Below, piece by piece: positions 38,256-48,730 of a DNA stretch of 64,000 nucleotides (position 1 is its first letter; each line of letters begins with the position of its first letter). The DNA is from Chromobotia macracanthus. Its lineage: Eukaryota > Chordata > Actinopteri > Cypriniformes > Botiidae. The translations under genes were made by a program, and so were the position numbers. Below the pieces are notes generated by a model, which did not search any database, was not told the DNA's origin, and saw only the letters and a program-made list of their open reading frames with translations. The stretch covers positions 12,196,001 through 12,260,000 of the forward strand of contig JAZGTH010000058.1 of assembly GCA_036877525.1 (NCBI GenBank), given 5' to 3'.

Positions 38256-41200
38256 ATGAATCCCAGTGATCTGAAATGTTTGAAGCTGTTTTAAAGATGT
38301 TTGGAGCGTATCTTTAAGCCTGTTGTCTTTAGTGGTTATTGACATGTACAATTCACCATCAACAATCTTATAAACTGCTGTATTACCTTCACTGAATTAT
38401 CTTCACTTGTGAAGACACCTGACCTAACTTTGGTACTCATCCGCTTTATTTCTCAAAGGGGCTTGAGACAAATCTGCAGATTAAAAAAGATTGACTTGAG
38501 GTGGGACTTCAAAAAAACACCCAAACAAACTGCACAGTGACCCCCAGAAAATTCACCAGAATACCCTAAATCATGGAAATAAGACTATTCTCACCTTTCG
38601 CAACACAACAGAACAGTGTAAAACGGTATCATTATTTTTCGTTTCAGGTCAAGCAACACTCTTTCTACACCAGTCCATGCACACACTGTTGTTTTATTTC
38701 ATCCAGGAATCTGTCTATCTGAGAATGTCAGAAGATGGTTCACATTTATTTCAATACAGAGAATGGCAGCCAGGTTTCAATTCTGCAACCCCACCCTGAC
38801 AGCACAACCTTCTGCAACCATGACAATCTGACCCAGTGAGACGATGGTTTTAGAGACTGTTTTTTTCTGTGTATGTTTAAGGTCATGACCACATGGTTTT
38901 TAATGTATTATATAAACCTGTATGGAAAACATTGTGGTGAGAGAGAGAGAGAGATCTGTGTTCAGTCGTTGACTCTCATCTTGTTCACTTTCACTATGAC
39001 TCATTTGCCTGCTGTCAGTTTGAGACTCTGTACTTCAAAAGATTGTTTAAATATTATTTAATGTTATGTAAAAGTTAAACATTCCACATAAATTTGTATT
39101 TACACCAGAATATTCCTGTAGGTGTAACAGTAGAGCTATACTACTACTTTATACTTATAATTAAAATGTTAAACTTGAAAGTTTCCTAAACTTACTTGTA
39201 CATACATATACAAAAGTAATTAACTTTTATTAGATGTTCTATAGCAGAACTATGAAATGTGTCACAACAGTATTAAACTTCTTGTGTTCTTGCAGGGTTT
39301 TTTTTTGTTCACAACAGGAAGTGGATCTGACTCCAGCTCTCTGGGACAATCAGTAAAAGATGTTTAATATAAATCACTGAATTGCTTTTGAAAGATGGTG
39401 TAAGATGTAATATTTTTTGTCTGTTTTTATCACATACCAGGGGAAGAAAGGAAGGATCAGACAAACTGTGTCGTGGGAGTTTGTCTGTTGCCACGTTCTC
39501 ATAAAGATGAAGTCACAGAGGCCACAGATGTTGGTTAACAGTTGGTGACTCTGCTGCTGCCTGGTTATGTGAGTCCATACAAAACAGATGATGTACAGTG
39601 TTTAATGACGTGGCCACAAAAAATATTTGAAAGCTTGAGTCACACTTCAAAATTTCAAATTTAAATGTCATTGCACTGAATAACAAAATATGAATATCAA
39701 ACTACCCTTACTTATTGTCATTTATTGGAAAGAATATGTTTCACTAAATAATCATAAATTGATGAAACAATAGAAACAGTGTTGTTATATTGTGTCACTG
39801 TGATTGTCACACATTAGTTAATGAAAGCTAATGTGTTGATCTAAACCTGTGTGAACTAGGACAGAAATAACCTTATACATCCACTAAAAATTATCTTCAC
39901 AACTGTTGATTGAAAGTCATTATAAAAATGGCTCAGAAAAATACAACAGCTGTCTGAGCAGGAAGTGACCGGTTCCTGTGCTGAAAGCTGATTGGTTCAC
40001 AGCAAGGTCCCTCTGTCTAAACTGATAGACTTTATCTGGTCTTGCAACAACTCCCCTGTCCCTTTGTCCTTTAACACAGACCACTGACCAGTGACCACTG
40101 CCTACCATTCACCACTGTTTGTAACTAACTTTGTAAAACCCTCAGCTGTTGGTGTGAGAGGCAGAGGGAGAAATTAATACAACACATTTTAATTTGTGGT
40201 ATTTGCTAATGCAGCATCATTATTAATACAGATTTTAGGAGCTTGACTTAGAACACATTGACCGGGCCGTATATGTACACCAGAACATACTCAGTTCTTT
40301 TGACCTGGGCCAGTAAACAACCAGCTAGCAATAACTAGAAACCTTCAGAACATCCAATTAGAACAAGAAACCGAGAAATCATACGTAGAAATGGATTAAA
40401 CACTCACAACACCTTAACAAGTGTTAAAAAATACCCTAGTAACCAGTTAGGACTGATTAGCAACCGCATGAAAGGTAGTAAACTGCACTCTAAACACTCT
40501 AACAACACCCAAACCACCTGAACACCTCAGCACCATGGAAACAGGAAACCACTCATGTTTACTTCACATGATGTGAAAATCTAGTTTCAATCAATCTTGT
40601 GTACTCAGTAGAGCACTTATCTCCAAATATGGACATAAAAGGAACTGTCCAATAGCAGCTTCTTGAAGACACGGTGCCAGCAGAGGAGTGACCGGCCCTC
40701 TACAGGAAGCCACTCATCACTCAAGGTTACATGATGCATGTCATTTTGACTTAAACTGGCCATTTTTCTCCTCCATCCAGACCAGATACTGTGTGTGTGT
40801 GTGCATGTGATGAAATAATGTAAGATATGATCTTTAATAATGTAGATGAAACAGGATGATTTGTGAGATAACTTGTTTACTCATTCACAGTGATGTGAAG
40901 GGAATGTTTCAGTCTGAAGTGATAAAGGACTTTGAAATATGAATGTTGAATATTCTCTGTAAAGATTAGGATATTGTCTACATCAAAAAGGACCTTAGAC
41001 ATATGTGAAGGTCATTTAGTCATTTCTAAATAATTGTATTCTGAATTCGACCTGAGTGCTGAGGTAGGTGAAAGTATCTGCACTCAGGGAAATAATACTG
41101 AATGGTTGATTTTAAAACAGGAAGTTGATGCGGATTTGAGCTTCAATTCTTTTTTTTATTTGATTATCAGCCATGCTTAAAATCAAAGCTTTGTTTTTTT

Positions 41201-43084
41201 TGTTCTAGTATCTTGTGACTCTGGTAGACCTAATATGCAGATGCTATTAATTACCAAAAAAGTATGATAAACAGTTACATTACATGTGCTGCTTCTTTAA
41301 TGTGTTATTGTGATGGATGTTTGCTTTTATAAAATTAGACTTAAAATTATTTTTAAATAATGATACATTCAAGTACACATGAATGAAACAATACCTAACA
41401 ACTGTACCTAAAAACACCTATTTACTATGATATCACCTTTGGATATTGTAATATTTGTTATTTGATTTTCAAGTATGAATGTGTAGTTGTGGATGTTCTG
41501 GAATGAGAGGCATACACTGACACTATGCTGAGTAACTGGTTTATGAATGTGAACTATTGCTGCTGTGTTACTGAGCGAGCATGTTTTTCAGTGGGTTGAG
41601 CTGTAAACCTGGGGTGCAAAGCTAAAACACTTTGAAGTGCATACATTCAGCATACATAGTGAGGCACTGGTATGTATCTGCGGTTAAACCAAACAGAACT
41701 CACTCTGGAGTAGGGGAGGCACATCACCTGCTTTCACGCCCAAATGTGGCCAACAGCCTGAGTTTAACTCTAAACAACAAACTTAAATCCAAAAGGGCTT
41801 TTACAGTGTGATGTCACAGGAGAACCATGTTTAACTTCCCCAGATAGTCTTTCCTTCTGGCTAAAGTTCACAACAGATCTCTACACAAGAACATAACACT
41901 TACAGACTGTCACGCATTATCAGTTATATAGAATTATAAAACAGATTTGAACTGAAATTTTGGACATGTAGTTCAACCATCATGGTAAATGCAATGACGC
42001 AGGTTTTTGATAATGTGAGACCAGTAATTCTATACAGTTCCTGTTCAGATTAACCAGGTTTTTATACTCTGCAATGACTCATTTAAAGACACTTTATAAA
42101 AATTTTATAAAAATGATCCATTATCAAACTGCTGTGTGTCAACCACCCATAGATCTGGATGTGACCAGTAAGTTAATATATCAAGCATCTGTGGCAGATG
42201 CTTGATATGGCATCTGCAAACAAATAATGTTTAAATAATTTCTGATGGTGTCCAGGTGACATTTGGTGGCTGTATGAAGTAGAACCACAGTGTCAGAAAA
42301 CTGTCCGTCTTCAGTTTCTATTTTAACTTAAACCTCACAAGTTTCTTCCTGTGAAGTTTTCTCATGTTTGTCCTTTAAGATGAATGAAACGTTACCTTAC
42401 GCTGTGACATTGACAGTTCGAGGTGTGACAAGCATCCAAAATTAAACTTATCTGAAGAATCAATAATCTAAACATCAAGGGCATTTTAATCTCCACAGAT
42501 ACGAAGCACCCAAATAACCCAGTGCATACAACAGTGTTTCATTGATACACTAACTTTCAAAATTTGTTCTTTTAGCGTGTCGCTGGGGCAGATCATGAAA
42601 TTTGTAAACATTTGGAAATGTATTTGCACTTTATCTACTTATAGAAAGTGCTAAAGAGTACAGCAGATGTTTGAAAGCATTGCATCACTTACAGACTAAA
42701 TGCAGAAATGTTGTACTTTTTTTGGCAGCATAAGGATTTGTTGAATCTGAAGTACTGCAACAAACCACTAAAGACCTTTTAAAACATGTCCACACCAATT
42801 TCTTCAAGTGTTTAATATAATGTTATTTTTAATTCAGCAGTGGGGAGAACTAAATACATTCCTGGAAATCAGTTCTGCTACTAGTATTATATTGAAATGA
42901 CCCTGAACAGTCATTTATGAATCACACAATAACTGTTGTTTCGTCCTGATGTGACGATGGTAATCCTGTAACTGGTAAACCAACCTCAAGATCACAAGTT
43001 TAATACATTAAGTTTAATGGTTAGATTTAGGGGTTTGTCAAATGACTAATTACCTTAATTATCAGTCAAGGTATAGCTGTGTGT

Positions 43085-43242
43085 TGTTTCTGTAGCTCAG
43101 CAGGTAGAGTGTTGCATTAGCAGCACAAAAGGTTTTGGGTTTGATTCCCAGGGAGCACACGTACTGATAAGATGTATACCTTGAATGTACTGCAAGTCGC
43201 TTTGGACAAAAGCGTCTGCCAAATGCATAAATGTAAATGTAA
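43085..43242 (+). mobile_element. Full-length tRNA-derived SINE
   Basis: The head is CTGTAGCTCAGCAGGTAGAG with box B GGTTTGATTCCC. A short body with ACTGATAAGATGTATACCTT follows, then the L2-like tail AAGTCGCTTTGGACAAAAGC / GTCTGCCAAATGCATAAATG and AAATGT repeats. It lies just downstream of the supt4h1 poly(A) region. Confidence 0.85.
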
Positions 43243-43292
43243 GGTAAGCAGCACCAGCAGCGTGAGAGCGCCCTCTTCTGGTTTCCAAAACA

Positions 43293-43298
43293 TTTATT
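43293..43298 (-). terminator. supt4h1: Candidate supt4h1 poly(A) signal (AATAAA)
   Basis: The plus-strand TTTATT is AATAAA on the supt4h1 strand, about 210 bases after the stop codon. It is the nearest canonical signal that I see. Confidence 0.45.
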
Positions 43299-43509
43299 TA
43301 CATTCAAATCCTCAACATGGCAACCGTTTCACCATTATTTCATGCCCATCAACACTCCCAAATATTCTACACTCAACCAATGGTTGAATATTTAACATTA
43401 TGAAAGATGTGAAAAATTGTATGAGACAAATTAAATAAAGAGACCAGCTGTGCAGTGACACAAACAACTTTACAATCACTTGATTTATAAAGTGTGAAGT
43501 AAACGTTCT

Positions 43510-44346
43510 TTATGTTTTAACAGCAGTGTCTCTGGAGCGGTAGATCACTCCTCTGCTCTTCAACTCTCGCACAACACCTGACAGAACACAAAACACAAAC
43601 AGTCCAAGATTATTCATACTGCCGGAATTTAGATTCTCCTCAGTAAAGTCACAATGCAGGTTGAAGATCAGGTCTCAAAGTCCCACTTTGACTTTTGCTG
43701 CATCTGCTCTACATCACATCTAATTCTGACCAAGAAATGCCCATTAGACAGGAAGAGGCGTCTGACTGACGTGTAACCGACTGATCAAATCAAAAATCAT
43801 CTACATTGGGCACTAACCTGGAGGTAACCGACCCGTTACTGTTACTGCATAGACACCTGGCTTGAAGTTACCTGAGAAAGACAGCAAGAGTCAAGTAAGA
43901 AAAGCAACTAGTGTAGTTATGTGTATTTTTTTAAAGAAAAGTGTAGTTCTTGTGAACATCGTGCTCTTAAGTCCATAAGAAAACGTTACCAATTCTTTGC
44001 CATTTGGCCACCCAGCTGTCTTCTGAACTCATCATTGCAATAACACTACAAAGAAAATCACACACTAGTAGTTCAATTCATCACAACACAGGTATGTGTT
44101 TTTCATAGAAATAATTCATTTAAAAGAAACACCCTCTTCTTGGAATATTGAGTTTTGGGTGAACTGACATTAGCAATAGGAAATATCACAGACCCATCAA
44201 AGGAAGAGCTTGTGCATTCATAAACCATCTCACGATTTCCCTTCATCTGCAGATATGATTCACAGTTGTCACATCCGTCATACTCAAACTGATCAATAGT
44301 CTAAAAAAAGAGGTTACTCACTTTACATTGGTCTTATTACACACAC

Positions 44347-44415
<69 letters not shown>

Positions 44416-44764
44416 CAACATTTAGTATTGTTTTATTATTGTAACACTAACTGAAGTTTCTATAGTCTGACAAATACAACATGTAAACTATGGTTAATAT
44501 GCAAGAACTATGTTGTTTAATAACCAGACTGTTGTTAAGGTGTTAATATAATTTTAGTAAATTTGAGTAAAAAGAAACAAACGCATTTTATGGCAAGAGA
44601 CAGAATAAAAACCATTTGCGTTGATTCTTTTGGAGTAAACAAGATACTTTACTGATACAGTTGTTGTATCTAATGTGAGTGCTGTCTTAGTTTACCTTAA
44701 CTAAAGAGCACAGCAGACACGCTCTCAGATGGCGCAGATCTTTCGGTACAGTCTCCAGAGACAT
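43510..44764 (-). CDS. supt4h1: supt4h1: transcription elongation factor SPT4 (five exons, 117 aa)
   Basis: Exons in transcription order: 44764-44696, 44300-44194, 44045-43990, 43871-43818, 43577-43510. They total 354 nt and join in frame to 117 residues plus TAA, the same length as human SUPT4H1. Seen: start MSLETVPKDLRHLRACLLCS, a C4 zinc finger with Cys16, Cys19, Cys33 and Cys36, then DQFEYDGCDNC, SWVAKWQRIGNFKPGVYAV and GVVRELKSRGVIYRSRDTAV at the C-terminus. SPT4 pairs with SPT5 as DSIF, which controls promoter-proximal pausing and processivity of RNA polymerase II. All introns are GT-AG; the donor of exon 2 (GTCTGT) is weak. No disabling change is present, in contrast to the four neighbouring remnants. 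A CpG-rich promoter with a CRE lies just upstream. Confidence 0.97.
44341..44413. repeat. (CA)n microsatellite in supt4h1 intron 1
   Basis: About 33 nearly perfect CA units, located about 40 bases upstream of the exon 2 acceptor on the gene strand, where it reads as (TG)n. Confidence 0.95.
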
Positions 44765-44945
44765 TTCTGCTATTTTAACGAGCTACAGCTTAAATTACGA
44801 AAGGTAATATTTAGAAATGCGTTAGAACAATTGCAATTTTAATCGAACCATTTCCATTACCGCTAACCAGCCGAAACAGCACATCCGTCGACGATTGATG
44901 ACGTCACATACGCGCGTCACCCGCTGGCTCTGATGATGTAATCTG
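44765..44945 (-). promoter_or_regulatory. supt4h1: supt4h1 promoter with CRE
   Basis: A short CpG-containing stretch lies directly upstream of the supt4h1 ATG, including the palindromic CRE TGACGTCA at 44899-44906 and nearby CGCGCG and CCGTCGACG clusters, in an otherwise AT-rich area. No TATA box is obvious. This fits a housekeeping promoter with CREB/ATF input. The position is seen and the function is inferred. Confidence 0.6.
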
Positions 44946-45093
44946 CAGTTTAACGCCTTTATTCAGAGTCAGTTTGCAAAATCAATCATGATCCTTTACA
45001 GTCAGCCGCAAGTACTGCCTACTGCGTTCATTTGTTATTATGTTATATATCTGTATATGTATCTATACATATCATCTTATATATCCGTGTGTG

Positions 45094-45130
45094 GTCTGTC
45101 TGTCTATCTATCTATCTATCTATCTATCTA
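45094..45130. repeat. (TCTA)n microsatellite
   Basis: About eight TCTA units preceded by TCTGTCTG. It directly abuts the left end of the Tc1-like element. Confidence 0.9.
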
Positions 45131-45605
45131 CGCTACCAGTCAAAAGTTTGGAAACACTTTTTCTTTGTTCATTTTTTTAAATTTATGAATAATAGTAAAC
45201 TTATCAAAACTATGAAATAACACTAATGTAACTTCAGGAATGATGTTGTGACTAAAGAAAATTAAAAATAAGGTAAAATAGGATCTATTCTAGCATATTC
45301 AATACAGTCACCCTTCGTCTAGAATTTACAAATATTTTCTTGACATTTTCCATCACCCAGTTCTTGAGGAATCATCCTGAGAAGATTTTAAGAGTTTTAA
45401 AGGAGTTCCCCTCTGTCCTGCGCTCTTATTGGCTGCTTTTTCCTTCATTATTTGGTCCAGATCATCTATTTCAATTTTTCATATTTTTTTTGGTACAATT
45501 ATATTTTTATTTTTACATTTTTAACATTTAAGCAAATGTCTTCAGATTAAAATATTTTTAATCTGACATTTCAGTCAAGTGTTTCCAAACTTTTGACTGG
45601 TAGTG
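45131..45605. mobile_element. Non-autonomous Tc1/mariner-like element, about 475 bp
   Basis: The left end CGCTACCAGTCAAAAGTTTG and the right end, read in reverse complement as CACTACCAGTCAAAAGTTTG, form inverted terminal repeats of about 27 bp that continue into GAAACAC. TA dinucleotides flank both sides (45129-45130 and 45606-45607), as expected for Tc1/mariner insertion. The interior is AT-rich without a transposase frame, so it moved in trans. A C/T mismatch in the left TIR is the only difference noticed. Confidence 0.85.
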
Positions 45606-46104
45606 TATATATTTTTTTTGAGCAACTGGGATGGTGCCCCCCTGGGAGTTTGTGCCCTACGCAAACTGCGTACTCTGCATATAGGGAGCGGCAGTACTGC
45701 ATACAAAGCATCGTTTTGTTTAATACTTAAAAAAATATGTTCACATATTACCTGATGATTTTTTCTTTTAATATGGTCACATAATTGCTTCGGTCTCTGT
45801 TGAACCTTTTGATTATTACGTATTAATTAAACTGATGCTTTTATCCTGTAATTATTTATTTTATCCTGAGTCATGAGAATCATCCATAAGAAATATATGC
45901 CACGAATAAACATTACATAAAAAATTTAATTCTGTAATAATGTAAATAAATTACTTTTACATGTACATTCAAACATCCATATTATTAATTAGTCCCAAAT
46001 AAACAGCGTTCAGAATGATTATTTACAGTAATCTGATTATATTTGCTGTTTAGTGACTCATTGTATTTTACAATATTTCATTGTATATATTTACATATAT
46101 TATG

Positions 46105-46202
46105 TTCCTGTAGCTCAACTGCTAGAGCATCGCATTAGCAGCACAAAGGTTGTGGGTTTGATTCCCAGGTAACACACACACTGATAACATTTATAACTTG
46201 AA
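46105..46202 (+). mobile_element. SINE head without tail
   Basis: It begins TTCCTGTAGCTCAACTGCTA, has box B GGTTTGATTCCC and continues to ACTGATAACATTTATAACTT, matching the family copy at 43085. It stops after CTTGAA, just where the L2-like tail should begin. The tail reappears about 665 bp later (46868-46920), with the hsf5-like remnant between. Confidence 0.8.
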
Positions 46203-46275
46203 CATGAATATATTAACATTGTTTCCTTGTATCTGTATCTGCAGGTCATTAAAAGAGAGATTGCTTGTTTTAAAC

Positions 46276-46690
46276 ATGGTGAATATGGAGATCGACAAGT
46301 CCCTTTTTGGCACCCCTAAACCACAATAGTTTTCCTGCCAAGTTCTAGAGTTTGGCAAACAATCCTCAAAACCGTCCAGTCGTCTGGAGCCCAGGTGAAG
46401 ATGGAGTGATTATAGATGAACATCAGTTTGAGGCCGAGCTCAGATCACCTGTCAAGAATGACCACAAATGGTTCAAGACCAGCAACTTCAGCAGCTTCAT
46501 CCACCAGCTAAACCTGTATGGTTTCTGAAAGGTTGCTGATGGGCCCTTGAAGGACAGACACCCTAACCTGCATCACTTTCATGATCCTAACTTCAAGGAT
46601 GGGCAGCCTGGACTTTTGGTCAATCTAAAGAGGCTAACCATTAGTAACAGGGTCAAGATCCTGGCTGGAGAGAAAATGAAAAGTCGTGCA
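46276..46690 (+). pseudogene. hsf5: hsf5 remnant: heat-shock-factor DNA-binding domain
   Basis: From ATG at 46276 it reads MVNMEIDKSLFGTP. One frameshift follows, then SFPAKF, a TAG at 46346-46348 where Trp is expected, SLANNPQNRPVVWSPGEDGV, IIDEHQFEAEL, KWFKTSNFSSFIHQLNLYGF, a TGA at 46526-46528 where Arg is expected, KVADGP, HHFHDPNFKDGQPGLLVNL and KRLTISNRVKILAG. Order and motifs are those of an HSF winged-helix domain. The short acidic start and the HHF-x-DPNF motif resemble HSF5, a divergent germline HSF. Everything beyond about residue 140 is missing. The domain is read without an intron, which may mean a first exon or a retrocopy. HSF5 is a neighbour of RNF43 and MTMR4 in human, which supports the call. 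Confidence 0.8.
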
Positions 46691-46867
46691 CCAAGGCTGG
46701 TCCTTCAAAAATCGGAGCCCATTTATTTGGCCATGTCGCATAGGTGACATTATGGAAGCAGACATGATAAGATCTGATCAAATGCCACATTCATATTCTC
46801 ATTCTGTAAATGTAGCTTTGCAGACTTGGCTTGTTGGGCGCAAGACAAATGTTCAATGCTCTCATCC

Positions 46868-46920
46868 TTTGTAAATCGCTTTGGATAAAAGCATCTGCTA
46901 AATGACTAAATGTAAATGTA
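46868..46920 (+). mobile_element. SINE/L2-type 3' tail
   Basis: TGTAAATCGCTTTGGATAAA, then AGCATCTGCTAAATGACTAA, then AATGT repeats. It matches the tail of the SINE at 43085-43242 and the LINE at 24127-24511, in the same orientation as the SINE head at 46105-46202. Confidence 0.8.
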
Positions 46921-47699
46921 ATTATGACTATTCCACAATAAGAGCTGCTATTAGTATCATTTTAATTCTGACAGTAATGTCCATGTTAACAAGCATTACT
47001 GCAATATTCTTTTTTACATTTATTTTCATACAAATTGTTTCGTTCCAAAAATCTTCATGTGCCTAAAATGTGAATTTACAGGTACTTATTTTTATTTTTG
47101 AACATTATTCCATCAACATTTAATACTTTTGTGGTTGTTTTGATTCACAGATGACAAGCAACATTCTACAGCAGATTCTCATGACAGATGGCAGAGTATG
47201 AAGAAATTTATTTTCTCATTGGTTTCCATTGTAAAACAGATATGTGTGGAATATTAAAAGAGTAGCTTTTGAGTGATTTGTAAGTGTGTGAGTTGGTATT
47301 ATATAGCCATGTTTTCATATCTACAGTGACTATGGTATATTATTTTTAACAATCTTAAATATATATTTCTAGTACAAAATTCATTAGTATATTTGTAATA
47401 CAACTCAACAACAAATGTAAGAATTTAATAGTATTGAAATGATCTGAGATTTCTTACAGCTTAACATGAAAATATTCAAAGTAAATATCCTGATAATGTG
47501 TTATTGCTGTTTATATTATTTCTGTCTTTTTCATTCATGATAATCATGTGTTTTAATCTGTTGTGGAAGTCCATTCTGACTTTACTATTATAATAATAAA
47601 AACTAAATGTAACAGAGGGAAAAACAATGACGTTTTGTTCTTGCTCAATCTGTGTGGTGATCATAACACAGCACACTGTCACAGTAGATTTCTATATTA

Positions 47700-48260
47700 C
47701 TGTAGGGAGCTGTAGCGCTGCTGTTGCTCCAGTGGTGTCCGCTGGAGGGCGCTGTGTAGCAGACGCGTTACTCTCGACCGTCTGCAGCGACTCTTTTGAA
47801 CCCCGGCATCGTCTTTTCATTTCTGCTCATACAGTCATTGGATTTCACGAGGTAGATTTGCGGATACTTGGTTTTAATTTGGAGAAAACTGAAAGGCGCT
47901 CATGTGATCAGGTTTGTACAGGAGCAACAGATTGTTCATCTTAATTCATGCATGAAAAGGGAATGAAATCTTCGTGAAGTCTTTTACGCGTTATATGTGT
48001 GATTCTCTCGCTAAAACTTCTAAAGTTTCGTGTTTTATTCAGATCATACCGTTTGTCCTGGATCTCATGGGAAGGTTTTCTAAGAGAGATGATCTGTTAT
48101 AAATGTGAATAACATTGATGATTGAGTTTCAGATCGTGACGTGACTGTCAATCAGTCCGCGCGGGAGAGCACAACATTGGTGATCGGACAGGAAGTGTGA
48201 GCTGCTGTGATCAGATCAGATCAGATCAGATCAGACTCTATGGGTCACCTGAATGTCTGA
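47700..48260 (+). promoter_or_regulatory. CpG-containing upstream region of the rnf43 remnant
   Basis: This stretch has more CpG and GC than its surroundings (for example GGGCGCTGTGTAGCAGACGC, CTCGACCG and GTCCGCGCGGGAGAG) and lies just upstream of the rnf43 first coding exon. It could be the old rnf43 promoter and 5' UTR exon. A 5-bp tandem repeat (ATCAG, about five copies) sits at 48208-48235. Confidence 0.4.
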
Positions 48261-48501
48261 ATGGAAAACTAACTAACTAACTCACACTAACCAACGTTTA
48301 ATGAACACTAACGTGCCCTTTGATAACGTGTGGGATAACAAGTGATAGCAGGTTTATAAACAGTTTAATTGTTTAATAATAGTAAGTAAATTAGGGTTGA
48401 GCCTTTAAAATCACACGAAAGTCACTAAATTCTGTAGACGTTCAGATTTCTGGAAATTCTGGGTCTTCATGCTGAGCTCTCATTGTCCTTGTGGATAGTG
48501 T

Positions 48502-48730
48502 ATGGCACGGCCCGCCACCTCAACCGGGACAATGAGAGTTCCTGTGCGGCGAGTGGCCGAGCTCTGGCCGTGGCTGCTCCTGGCTGTTTTGCAGGTGGTG
48601 ATGGGTCACACGGGTTAAAGCCATGACCAAGGTGACTGAATTGAGACAGGAAGCCAGCAGCAGGCCCATCACACTGGAGGGGGTGTTTGCCAGGAGTGGT
48701 GTCGGCTATGCTGAAGGGAAACTAATGCAG
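48502..48730 (+). pseudogene. rnf43: rnf43 remnant: signal-peptide exon with frameshift
   Basis: ATG at 48502 (or 48532) opens a frame with a hydrophobic leader, AELWPWLLLAVLQVVMGHTG, then stops at TAA 48616-48618. In the next frame the exon continues VKAMTKVTELRQ, RPITLEGVFARSG and YAEGKLMQ before a perfect GTAAGT donor. The leader and the LEGVFA...AEGKLMQ ending match the first coding exon of RNF43, a membrane E3 ligase that removes Frizzled and dampens Wnt signalling. The protease-associated, transmembrane and RING exons were not found in the next 8 kb. One indel would restore this exon, but the rest of the gene appears to be gone, so I call it a remnant. Confidence 0.75.

Larger units (their letters stand above)
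35950..43290. other. Intergenic DNA between mir-142 and supt4h1
   Basis: A 7-kb AT-rich region with no gene I can name. It includes an unexplained minus-strand open region (about 36890-37230), a tRNA-type SINE (38070-38255), a perfect 14-bp hairpin (42178-42208) and a full SINE (43085-43242). It may hold the promoter of the mir-142 primary transcript, which would start to the right of 35950. Confidence 0.45.
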
